A stretch of 64,000 nt of DNA from Siderastrea siderea. Taxonomy: Eukaryota > Cnidaria > Anthozoa > Scleractinia > Rhizangiidae. Shown one piece after another: positions 11,326 to 22,500 of the stretch (positions are counted from its first letter, which is position 1; every line of letters begins with the position of its first letter). The stretch spans positions 24,008,186 through 24,072,185 of the forward strand of contig OZ034968.1 in the NCBI GenBank assembly GCA_964030785.1, in the 5' to 3' direction. The notes below the pieces were generated by a model. That model worked only from the letters and a program-made list of their open reading frames with translations. It was not told the DNA's origin and searched no databases. The translations under genes and the position numbers were made by a program.

Positions 11326-12222
11326 ATGTTTCACACAAGTACACAAAGAAAACATTGGACATTTGCTAATGAAAATGAGTTGACTGGCATCCGTCAGGAA
11401 GTAAACAGTCTTTACTGCGAGCGTTTTCGCGAAAATCTTCCCGCGAAAAAAGAAGTGAGCTTTTTATCTGTGGTCGAGGAAAAAAGTTTGATTGAATATT
11501 ACCAGTTAGTTTTGATTGAAGTCTGTGACAAGTTCAAGCCTCCAGTGCCCAGTGCAGTGACAGCAACAGCTGTGGCTTACTTGAAGAGATTTTACTTGAA
11601 AACTTCGGTGATGGATCACCCTCCAAAAGAGATGTTTCTGGTGTGTTTATACATGGCGTGTAAAGTGGAGGAGCACAATGTTTCTGTCGATAGATTTGTG
11701 GAAATTCTTCCAGCTGACCGAAGAGAAAAGACCAAAGACTTCATTCTAGCTCACGAACTACTGCTTATGCAACGCTTGAACTTTCATTTGACGGTTCACA
11801 ATCCATACAGACCCATGGAAGGATTTATCATTGATATGAAAACAAGATGCTCAAAGTTGGGAGATCCAGAAAAATGGCGCCCTTTAGCGGAAGATTTCTT
11901 ACGCAAAGCGCTCATGACCGATGTTTCGTTGCTTTACTCGCCATCGCAGATTGCTTTAGCAGCGCTTTTCAGTGCATCAAAAGGTGCTTTAGGTTCTTAC
12001 ATTGGAGAAAATCTTGGAGAGCATCAACAACAAGTGCACAGACAAATTGAGAACATGGTCACTCTGGTGACCAGTCAGCCGAAAACCACGGTGAGCAAAG
12101 AGCAAGTGAAGAACTTAGAGCAGAAATTAAAGGCTTGTCGAAACCCTGAGAACAATCCCGACAACAAACTGTTTAAGAAGAAGAAAACAGACAAGGAAAG
12201 AGCTATGGATGAGAGTTTGTAG
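11326..12222 (+). CDS. CCNH: Cyclin H (CDK7-activating cyclin), single exon
   Basis: 298 aa in one uninterrupted exon; human cyclin H has 323. It starts MFHTSTQRKHWTF, the usual cyclin H opening, which fixes the ATG at 11326. The first cyclin box lies at about residues 55-160 (FKPPVPSAVTATAVAYLKRF, MACKVEEHNVS) and the second at about 165-260 (LLLMQRLNFHLTVHNPYRP, LLYSPSQIALAALFSASK). A basic C-terminal tail (KKKKTDKERAMDESL) ends the protein. Cyclin H with CDK7 and MAT1 forms the CDK-activating kinase, also part of TFIIH, in the nucleus. No stop or frameshift interrupts it. Lack of introns, when neighbours have many, could mean ancestral intron loss or a retrocopy; no poly(A) tract or target duplication was seen around it. 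Confidence 0.95.
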   Translation: MFHTSTQRKHWTFANENELTGIRQEVNSLYCERFRENLPAKKEVSFLSVVEEKSLIEYYQLVLIEVCDKFKPPVPSAVTATAVAYLKRFYLKTSVMDHPPKEMFLVCLYMACKVEEHNVSVDRFVEILPADRREKTKDFILAHELLLMQRLNFHLTVHNPYRPMEGFIIDMKTRCSKLGDPEKWRPLAEDFLRKALMTDVSLLYSPSQIALAALFSASKGALGSYIGENLGEHQQQVHRQIENMVTLVTSQPKTTVSKEQVKNLEQKLKACRNPENNPDNKLFKKKKTDKERAMDESL

Positions 12223-12340
12223 AAGAAATGACAAACAGATCAACATGCAAAAGATAGAAAAGATAAAATGATTATCATACATCCAACGGAGAACCGTACA
12301 TGTAAATTGGGCATTTTGGCTCAGGCAGAAAGACCATTGA

Positions 12341-12637
12341 CACCATTGAAAAGAGCACCTTGAAGTTAGCAAAATCTGTAAGGTAGAGCTTTAAATTATG
12401 CCTGGATGCAAAGATATAGGTCATGAAGATCAAGTTACTTTATTTACAAACTTAAGTATGAGCAAACACTACTCTAGCATACAGATACTTGGTTTGAACA
12501 AAATCACTACTGCCATTCAAACTTCTGTAAAAACCTCAAATTTTGCTGACCTATATCTTTGCATCTAGGCAAAACATGACAATCATTTTCACAAGTTTTG
12601 CTAATTTTAAGGTGCTCTTTCCAGTAGTAATGATGGT
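12341..12637. repeat. Foldback element just 3' of cyclin H
   Basis: Imperfect inverted arms of about 85 bp. The left arm reads AAAGAGCACCTTGAAGTTAGC then GGATGCAAAGATATAGGTCA; the right arm reads TGACCTATATCTTTGCATC then TAAGGTGCTCTTTCC. It begins about 120 bp past the cyclin H stop, so it may be transcribed in the 3' UTR and form a hairpin. Confidence 0.7.
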
Positions 12638-14570
12638 TTTTTGATATGAACTGAAACTGAGGTAATCTATTGACCCTGTCAATGTTCAAGTCATGTTTTT
12701 TCATTTATTCAAATGTATGCAAAACAACTTTAAATTATGCAAACGTATGTCTGTTGTAATAATTTTATGCCCAGTCATTCTTTTTAGACCTGCTAGAAGA
12801 CTAGTAACCTCCTGCACAGATGATGTTGTTTGGGCTTGTCACATGCTCCTCCCCACAACCCTATGCTCAGCAGAGCATCAACCTGTTTATTGTTACCAAA
12901 GAGTGAATAACCACTGCAGCACTTTTTTTGGAATTTAACTGTCACTTGCCATGAGCACAGGTCACGTAAAAATCTTATATTTTTTAAAATGTGCTTTCAA
13001 ATGAAGCTTTTTTGAAAAGATACCTTCTAAACTTTGCTGGAGGCAATTTCTTCGACAATAATGCTCTTTGAATATTTAACAACAAGAAAGCCTATTGGGC
13101 ATTTTAACCGGCCATTCTGACCCTCCCACCCCTAGGTTTCACGAATGTTAGCGCGATCCTCTATTTATACGAACCGGCGTGACGAAAAGTGTGATTGTGT
13201 GACACAGTATTTTTACTATAGCGTAACTGGATGACGTAATGTTTAAACTCTGATGACTCAGCTTATCTTTTTTATCGCTTTTATTTGTGCTGAAAAACGC
13301 AAATTCACTCAAACGTTGAATGTCGATATAAATTCGTCCACAACTGAGAATGCTCACACAGCGACGACGAAGTTGTCTGTTGTGCCTAGACCTTAAATAC
13401 AAACAGTGAACATAGCAGTAGAATCAAAATATAACGTTTGATAAACACAAGCTCGAGCAGATCGTCAGAGTATGGGGCATGTCAAGGCATATCTCATGAC
13501 GTGATGTTTAAATCCGGTTTGCTAACCCGGGAATCCCCTTGCAAAAGTAAACAAGCGAGTGGGGACGAAAGTCTCCCACGTCTTTGAAAGCTAACACGCC
13601 TGTCGAGCCGCAATCGATTTCGCGCTCACTCGCTTGTTTTTTTTTCCTTCACTATCTCTGAACGGAAAGAGAGACTGCTCGTAGCCGTTAGCGTACACCA
13701 CACGCAAACCACACAAATCCGTCGATAATATTCAGATATTTTCGTTCTTTCAATGCAAAAAGACTCGTAACACCTACCCTATTAATTGATCTCCTTATTA
13801 ATGACGATTCCTTTGTATCAACTTCTTGCCTCAAATAAACACTCATCTCTCTCCGTTCACAAGTCAGAACTATCATGTACTGATGGTGCAATCCACTAAT
13901 ATTGCATCATCATACTAGTACCAATTCCTTCTCTTCCTAGCCCACGCCGGCAAAACGCAACTGTCCTTTTTGTCCGCTGCAAAATACAAGTTAGCCAATC
14001 AGAAACCTTACAAACCACTTCGCAATCCCCCCCCCCCATAAAACGCCAAGGGAAACCCCCTCTCACGCAGCACAATATTACACCGCTCCTATACAAAACG
14101 CAACTTTCAAAGCAAATCACATTCACAGAAGCGTGATATGCTCCTGACATTCACAAATCCTTCTGACTCCCACATTTTTCACCCTCAAAATGTCAATCCC
14201 AATAAAAAAACTCCTGCGCTAAAAAAAATTTCACCATAACCACTAACTAGATCAGACAACACAGCCAATTTTGCATTCCATCCTATTAGCTGCTTTACTC
14301 AATTGCGCATGCGTTATACAAGACAAATACAAAAAACCCCAAACTTAACAACCCTTCGTCGTTGAGATCTTAAATACTGTAAATTAAAAGACAAGAACAC
14401 ACGAAGGTAACATTCAGCAGACTAATATGCGCATGCGTCTTATATAAGACAGTACCACTCTTGAGTACCCGTACCACAAGCTTTACAGCACTTTGTTCGT
14501 ATGCTAAGCCAACTATCACGACAAAACCATGCCCATTTTATAAACTGGCGGTCGCCATAGCGACGGCCGG
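12638..14570. other. Intergenic, no gene recognised
   Basis: No supported exon. It includes a short inverted pair (ACAAGCGAGTG near 13550, CACTCGCTTGT near 13627), a terminus fragment of the 3085-3504 MITE family near 13668, and two copies of GCGCATGCGT about 125 bp apart (14305, 14430). Confidence 0.45.
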
Positions 14571-14860
14571 TTAATTATCCACTGAAGTGGAGGTGAATAG
14601 TGGAATTTGCTGAGCGACGAAGCGCCGAGGTAAATGTCCACCACTCTTCAGCGACACTGGTGAATGATTGTTTTAGTATATACCAAAGCAGTCGATAACC
14701 AGGACCAAATAGTGCCTTTTTTTCTAAAAAATGAGGGAAAACTTGCTTGCAAAACCCAGAAAATGCCGGGAGGTGAATGGCAGATACCATCCTGAGTTTG
14801 AGTGGCCAATGAGAGTGTGCAAAAAACACTATCCACTGGTAAATGGTATGTCCTGAATAA
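14571..14860. repeat. Dispersed repeat, single-unit copy of the 22.3 kb family
   Basis: Runs from GTTAATTATCCACTGAAGTG through CCACCACTCTTCAGCGACAC and the segment ATACCATCCTGAGTTTGAGT to ACACTATCCACTGGT. The same blocks occur in the same order at about 22265-23115, where the CCACTCTTCA segment is tandemly amplified. No coding content recognised. Confidence 0.7.
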
Positions 14861-15731
14861 ATCTGACTGTTGATTTGGACATCAACACCAAGTGTATCAT
14901 TCAAAAAGAAAAGGTGTCACATAATGTTGTGCCACATGAAATTTCAATCTGAAATCTTGCTTAAAATCTGGTAAAGAGCCTGTGATTGCTCAGTCTCATG
15001 GAATGGCAACAACTGCTCTGCTCAACAGAGTTTGTGGAATGTGGTGAGCCCATAAAACATTTCCACAGAATGCAAGAACAGTGGTTGAGGGTTCCAGAAG
15101 AAAGAGTGGGAGTCTAATGGAAAGTAGTTTTGAAGCAGCAATACAATGGGACCCCACCTTACAGTAATTCAGTTAACACGACTGCCTCATTACTACGGCC
15201 ACTTTACACTGGTGCAAACATAAGCTCCCTCAAGGGTCGTTATCCAAGTAATAGTTTCAAATAGATATGATAAGTACCATGTTCCCTGCAAACAAGTCCA
15301 AAAACTTGAGTATTACTTATTCATGTGGGGAGTGTTTCTTTGACTCACCCCGTCGCAAAAATGTCAGTGAAATTCAGGCTTAGAATGGTTAGGAACACTC
15401 CTGATAGGTGTGCAATTGAATATCAGGGTGAAGCCCTTTGAGCCTCTCCAGAGTAGGGAGACCTACATCTCCCCTGCAAAGGCTCAAAAGTAATTTTGTA
15501 GCTTTCTTAGTAGGACTCATCATGGTGGGCAGTGGAAATTGGTTTGTGGTTAGTGAAACATATTTAGGGAATTTGTTTCATCCTGATGGGTGGCAACCTT
15601 GAATTTTACAGTATCCCAACTGTGATGGCCTTCCCTTCATATAAGAAATAAAAGTGGCTTAATAACCCACTCTTTTGTGGTTTGTGGACTGTATCTTGTC
15701 TCAGATCACATCAGTACTATATATGCAGATG

Positions 15732-15934
15732 TAGCCTGAATTTCAGCCGCCTCCTCTGGTCGCTCACTCCCGAGAGAGACATCGCCTCTCTCGGGAGTGA
15801 GGCGGCTGAAATTCAGGTTATTGCAGATGTTAAATTTTTCTCATAAGAACTGAACCAATAAATTACTTAAGACCAGAGGAGGTGGCTGAAATCATAAGCA
15901 CTGAACCAAAGGAGGCGGTCGAAATTCAGGCTAT
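15732..15934. mobile_element. Near-perfect foldback MITE with three copies of its flanking 8-mer
   Basis: TAGCCTGAATTTCAGCCGCC at 15732 is matched by inverted copies ending at about 15820 and at 15933 (GAAATTCAGGCTA). The inner hairpin CACTCCCGAGAGAGA / TCTCTCGGGAGTG is perfect. The 8-mer TGCAGATG follows or precedes each terminus (15724-15731, 15822-15829, 15935-15942), consistent with an 8-bp target duplication and a partial duplication of the element. Confidence 0.65.
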
Positions 15935-16531
15935 TGCAGATGTTCTGTGTTACAAATTTTATTTAAGATGTTACAAAAATTGAAAAGAAAAAATGAGACC
16001 TTCCATGGTATACTGACAACCTCAATGCTGAAGACCCTGTCAATATTGGTGCTAATTATGTGATGCTTGGATTTGTGGAAGCTACTTACACAAGCAGGTG
16101 AATAAACACAGATAGAAAACTTTTATTTAAACATGACATTATAGTTTAAAGCAAACAGTATATACAGTTGTGTATGTAAGTTGAAAACTGTCACTACATG
16201 TAAAATATATATGCTATGTACAGTATCTTAAATACAAAACATACATAATTTAAATCACATGTAACCTCAACTAAATACATTAAAAACCTGCTTCCAAATT
16301 TTTTTCATAAGCACTGAATCAATAAATTACTTAACACCTGAATTCAAAGAATGAGCTATTGCGTTTGAAGGAAACCAAACAAAACCAAACCAAAGAAATC
16401 AACCACGATTTAGAAAAGAAAAATACAAAAACACATTCTCTTACATAATGACTAATAAACATTCATTGCCAGATTTTTAAAATCTTAAAGTATTTTATCG
16501 TGTCAGGCATTTGTCTATGCACATTTCAAAT

Positions 16532-19500
16532 TCATATTTCTTGGTTAAACTGGATATCTATTCCTGGCTTTCTTTTACAAGAGAACCGAGATGAGATAAG
16601 AGTCCTTCCTGCCACAGGGCGCCCAGCAACATAGACCTGGAGAATGTTCCTGTCATCACCTGAGAGGAAATAAAAGAGTGTTACAGAAGCATGTCAACAG
16701 TGGGGTTACACCACTCTCAGTAAGGGGTGTCACCTTCATTTCCTGCTTTGAATTCAGCTTTCTTCCTTTAAACTCACATATATCTATAAAGTGCTCACAA
16801 GTCTGCCTTTTAGGGATATAAAATGCTATAAAATGCGACTTACCAAGGTAAAAGAACTTCTGAATAACATCCTAGAAATAGACAATAAAAGTAAGACATC
16901 GGTTTAAATTACAAGTTGAACATGATTGACAAGTCTCATTCATTTTGTGTGAGAGATATGAAACATATGGGAACATTATAAGATGGAACTCAGAGAGAGC
17001 CAATCAGGGTAGCCTCTCTGGGTGGACCTGAGTAGCAACTACAGTAAAGTCCCCAAGAGCTACTTTAATCTGGAGCATGTGCTATTAATACTTAGACAAT
17101 TTTTCTAATCCCAAATACTTCTTCAAGATACTTTAAGCTCCCCCCCCCCCGCCTTCTCCCAACAACTCTTGCAGAAGTTGGGGGACACAAGTGGGACAGG
17201 TGGTCTTACAACACAGCTGCATATAGTGAGTTTTACGTAAATTAAAAATGATATAGCTTAGGCCTGATTCAAATGTCTGCTTCTTCTTTGTACAACTGGC
17301 TCAACTCTACCACAACTGTAAAGTGACTCGGTTTCAGTCGTCAAATAACTTAATGCTTAAGAGATTTACCAATTAATCAACTAGTTAAATGTATTTTTCT
17401 TAAGATCTAAGGATATTAAGTTATAAGCACGGCAGTAGCACATAATGTTTGAAACGAAGTTTTGCCATTTCTTTGTAGCAGGGCAGAGCTTGCCACGCTA
17501 CTTAATTGGCAGTGGCCAACATCTGAAATGGGCCTTACTGTTTTTTACTTGCCTCTCAACACTGCACGGTAAATAATCAGTTGAAATCTCACAAGTTATA
17601 AAATTATGATACACCATCGCTAATAAACACAGGGACAGGAATAATTTATAAAAAATATACCTCAAGAGTGTCACATTCAAAACAGTCAAAGGGTGTGTCT
17701 TCAGCATCAGGGTCAATGAACAAGGCATCAAAATCTTTGCCAACCTTTGGAGTGAAGTACACCAATTTGCACAAATTATGATATTATTAATTTTGTTCTA
17801 AAAACACAGAAAAAGATAAATTGATAAAAATATTGAATTCTCTGGGATACAGAAGACAAGATTCAGCTCTGGTTGCTGGAAATGCCAAATGAAATACATG
17901 ATTATCAAAAAATAATGCCTGTCTCTTAAATTTTGGTAGCTGACAACTAACAAAATTATACCATAAATTTTGGCATGTTCTTACCTCAAAGTTACCAATT
18001 CTGTCACTTAAACCTAGGACTAAACAGACACAGGAGTTAAGACAAAAAGGTGATTGCTAGACCGAAACATTTTTATATGAACACTAAATGGACAGGAGAA
18101 TTGATTATTATGGCAACCCTAACATGCTTCTATGCACACCCATTTTCAAATATGTACAAAAAGTATACCCAAAATGAATCTACAAAATCCATGAAAATTA
18201 AATGCCACAAATCACAGCTGAAGGATGGCTGATTGCCAAATATTAGGGTTGGCTTACACAAAGAAAACTACCTCACAGGCCATTGGTCCCCAAGCTGTTA
18301 CTAGACTGTTGATACCCCCCCCCCCCAGGGGGTACTCTCTGAAAATTTGGATGGGGGTGTGTGGCACTCTCCTTGAAACCCTTACCCTATTTCAGACCAA
18401 AATATGTGATTTTTCCTACCCTATTTCAGACCTGATCCAAAGTTTAATACCCTTTTCCAGACTAAAATGGCTAGAAAACTATACCCTTTGGCGCCGCACA
18501 TATCTATGTATCTTATATAAAGGAGTACTCCCCCCCCCCCCCCCCGGTGTTTTTAAAAAGGGGAATAGTATAGAATTTTTGCAAAGCGTAAATTGTAATG
18601 TTATTATAAGACCATGTCCCACGAATAAGGGACAAGTCTCTATGTACTCAATGTCACACCACTATTTAAATGTTTCAAAAAACATCCCACTTTTCTTGTG
18701 GGATCTTTTTGTCATTGAAATTTAACACATGCACAATGGCATGGTTGTAATGCCCTACAGGCTTTCTTGCTCTGTCTATAATTTGCTGTCTCACCTTCAC
18801 TGCCCCCAAGAGTAGCCAGTTTAAGGGCATCCTTGTATGACAGGGTCTTGTAGGAGTCGGGTTTGCTAGCAGCCACAACAGTAGAAGCAGTGACACACTG
18901 ACGGATGGCATCTAACATGGAGGGAGAGTGTCCCCCAGATACATCTGTTGAGTGTCAAACAGAAAGACAATGTGACATGTACAGTTACTGTCAAATTCTG
19001 AAAATAAGATATGAATACAAATGGTATGATAAGCCAGTAGTTTGCAATAGTGAAGAACTTGTTTGCAATTTTAGCTTGTAAATATTCAACTGGTCTGCCT
19101 CTCACCAGTTGGCATTTTTAACTCTGTTGCGTTTATTCTAATTATTTGCTTTATTGTCCCTGAAGAGCCCCTCATGGGGTGTGGTCAATTAAGTTATTAT
19201 TATTATTACAACAATATGAGCTGATAGCCTATGGGTAGGAAACCAATCACGGCCCATTCAATTTTACTCATAATTATTAAGTTATTATTACACCTGTATT
19301 ACAATATGAACCCATAGCCTACAATACAAGTAGGAAACCAATTAGAGCTTTTGCTTACTCATGCTAATTAATTTATACTTATTATAATAATTATTATTAT
19401 AATATGAACTGATAGCCTATGAGTAGAGAACCAGTCAGAGCTCTTGCTTACTCATAATATCCAGCGGCTGTCTGAGGACACAATACAAGATTTATTCAAT

Positions 19501-22500
19501 GTGCACCACTTGTTTAAGTTCTGCAAGTTACGATTCAAGTGGTAATTGAATCATACAACTCATGTACTTGGTAAAAGAAGGTTTACTATTACAGGGTTTC
19601 ATTAAGGTTTTGAAAAGGAGGGCAAATGCCTGTCACAGGCGAGTAAAAATTTTTTAACGAAATTCTTTATTATAAGAAAAAAATTTTGCTGAAATGCTCA
19701 ACACAGGTGGGCAAAGTCATCTTCACCGCCAGTAAATTTGCTCACCTGTTTAAGGCCTTAAGAAAACCCCTTCATTAGTACAATTCCCAGGGGGGAGGGG
19801 GTACTGCCTTGTATAAGCTATATAGGTATGTGCAGTGCCAAAGGGTATGGTTTTTGAGCCTTTTTGGTCTGCAATAGGGTATAGATTTTGATCATTTTGG
19901 TCTGAAATAGGGTAAGGTTTGTGCATTCTGATATGGGATCTGGTATGGTTCTTACAAGAAGCTATCTTTTTTAACTTGACCGTCGGAAATTTACAAATGT
20001 AAACATGCTTTGGTCGATTTGCGAAGCAAAAAGACGAAAATTATTATAGTATAATTATTAGTTTTCTTCTCCAAAGAACTTAGGTTTGATTGACATTGGG
20101 AATTTGAGGCCCTTCTCAAATGTTTACGCAGACAAAATAGGGTTAGGGTCTGGTCTGAAATAGGGTATCAAATTTTGGGTCAGGTCTAAAATAGGGTAGG
20201 GAAAATCACATATTTCGGTCTGAAATAGGGTAAGGGTTTCCCAAAGCGCGCTGCACACCCCACCCAAATCTTCGGGTAGTACCCCCCTGGGGTACAATTG
20301 GTTAGTGTAAATGTGATACTTTTCAGTGTAATAAAAAGAAGTGTTACTCTAGTTTAATGACATTGTAATGAAGTCCAACTGGTGAAATTGGATCTCATTA
20401 TAGACATCCATAATGGAACAATCATCTCTCAGTGCTGACTCAATGAACAACTTGAGACAGACTTAGGCTGCAGTTTAATAAATTAAATGCAGAAATTAAT
20501 TAAGAACTTGGAAACAGTTGTACCACATAGCCATACAGCTATTTCAATTAACGTTGTCAGACGATCTTCGCGACAAGACTGCAAGGTGACATGGGTAATT
20601 TATTAATAAATTTACCAAACTTACTAAGGCTATAGCTCACCCCTACAGAAAATACATCACATAGACAAGTGTTTATAGTACTTTTACCCATCCCATGGCA
20701 GTGACAGACATAAAATTACAGCCGAATCATAAAAGGTGTACAGCTACCCATACTAATTTTTGGCCTTGTCGCGTAAGCTCGTGGCTTTAAAATCTGACAA
20801 CGTTAAAAATTGAAATAGCTATATACACACTTGAGACCCTTCATACTGTATACATTACCTGTACCAAGACCAACTTTAAATTTCCTGTCCAGCAAATATC
20901 GCACATCAGCAACACCACTTTTTAAACTGCAAGACAAGCTGCCCATTAATTAAGCAAGGAACTGCCATTAAGAGTACTGAGAGGATGGTCCCCAAACCAA
21001 ATTTGTTAAAAGGAAATTATAGAGCTAATCTGGACGTTCCAGGGGGAGCTAGTGGGGGGAGTCAAATGAAAAAATTATCAAAGGGGGAGGGGGAGTAATA
21101 TAATTTCTGGAACTTACAACACATTGGATGTTGATTGTCTAATTTATTTCATTTTCTCTTTTTTCTTTGTTGTTAAGTGTGCTGGTTAGGTATTGGACTT
21201 TCTATTATACTTTGAATTGTGATCAGAAGATTAGAAGGTAAGTTGTTCCAGTTTCAATAAGCTGGCTGGTCTCTGCACATTGCATTGTTTTCGTAGACAA
21301 GGGCATTTCTCTCCATCCAGCTGTATAAATGGTAACTATGAACTGTAATTACTATGGAAAAGTAACACAGGCCCAAAGGGGGAAGGGGTGGGGCTCCTTG
21401 GAGACCTGGATCCCCGAAATAATTTCTGACGTGGAGCCTGAAGCCTAAAGCCTTTCTCTGGGTCTTTCTGGAGTGCAGAAAAAAGTGCTGATTCTGGACA
21501 AATGGAGCCCTAGAGCATCAAATTTTCCATCTTGGACCCCTTGGAGCCCCTGGAGCCCTAAACTCCTTTGGGACCCTGACCTGAGGAGATGCTAGTGGGT
21601 CCCTAATGATGGACCAGGAAGTGTAGTAAACTCCTTCTTCTTTCAGTAACAAAAAATATTCCAAGTCATTTCATGCAGTGGATTGTACAAAGACTCAACA
21701 ATGACCCATCTAAAACTAAATATGATGGAAGATACTTACTCAAAATTTGACCCTGGGCAGTGGGATACCCCAGTTCCGTGGGACAACATAACATCAATCT
21801 CTTCCTCACTGAGATAAATGCAGTGAGCAAGGTAGCTCTAAAATCAATACAATTATACTATTAAAACTAAAATGAAAAAGTGGTACACCATAGACCTTTT
21901 CACAGACCATTTTGAACTATTCTGTGTCAATCTCTTAATTGTTTTATTAAGCTACAAACAGACTAAGAATTTTTGGATCTGTGTAGGGATGGTGCATGAA
22001 CTAAAGGACATGAGAACTCAGTGTACCACATGACATGAGAGTTGTGTACCAGTAAATTTGCAATAAATGTGATTCACTTTTAAATACTATTATTATTATT
22101 ATTATTATATTATTATTATTATTATTATTATTATTATGAATACAATATTATTATTATTATTGTATGAATCAAAGGGTACACAAGTCATGCAGTCAGTGGT
22201 CAAGATTGTTATGAAGTGCTTAGTGTTATTAGTATAGTTATGTTCTATGTATAGGAATAGTTAACGATTATTCACCGAAGTGGAGGTGACTGATTTAAAG
22301 TGGTGGATATTTACTGAGCCACAAGGCAGTGCTGCAAATATCTACCACTCTTCACTGACACTGAGGTGAATAACTGTTAGCAAAGATCTACCACTCTGCA
22401 CCGACACTGAGGTGAATAACTGTTAGCAAATATCTACCACTCTTCACCGACACTCAGGTGAATAACTGTTAGCAAATATCTACCACTCTTCACCGACACT

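Noticed and set aside
18225..18725. 166-aa open frame as a gene
   Set aside because: It crosses a C-tract-bounded repeat and overlaps GDA intron sequence; no domain.
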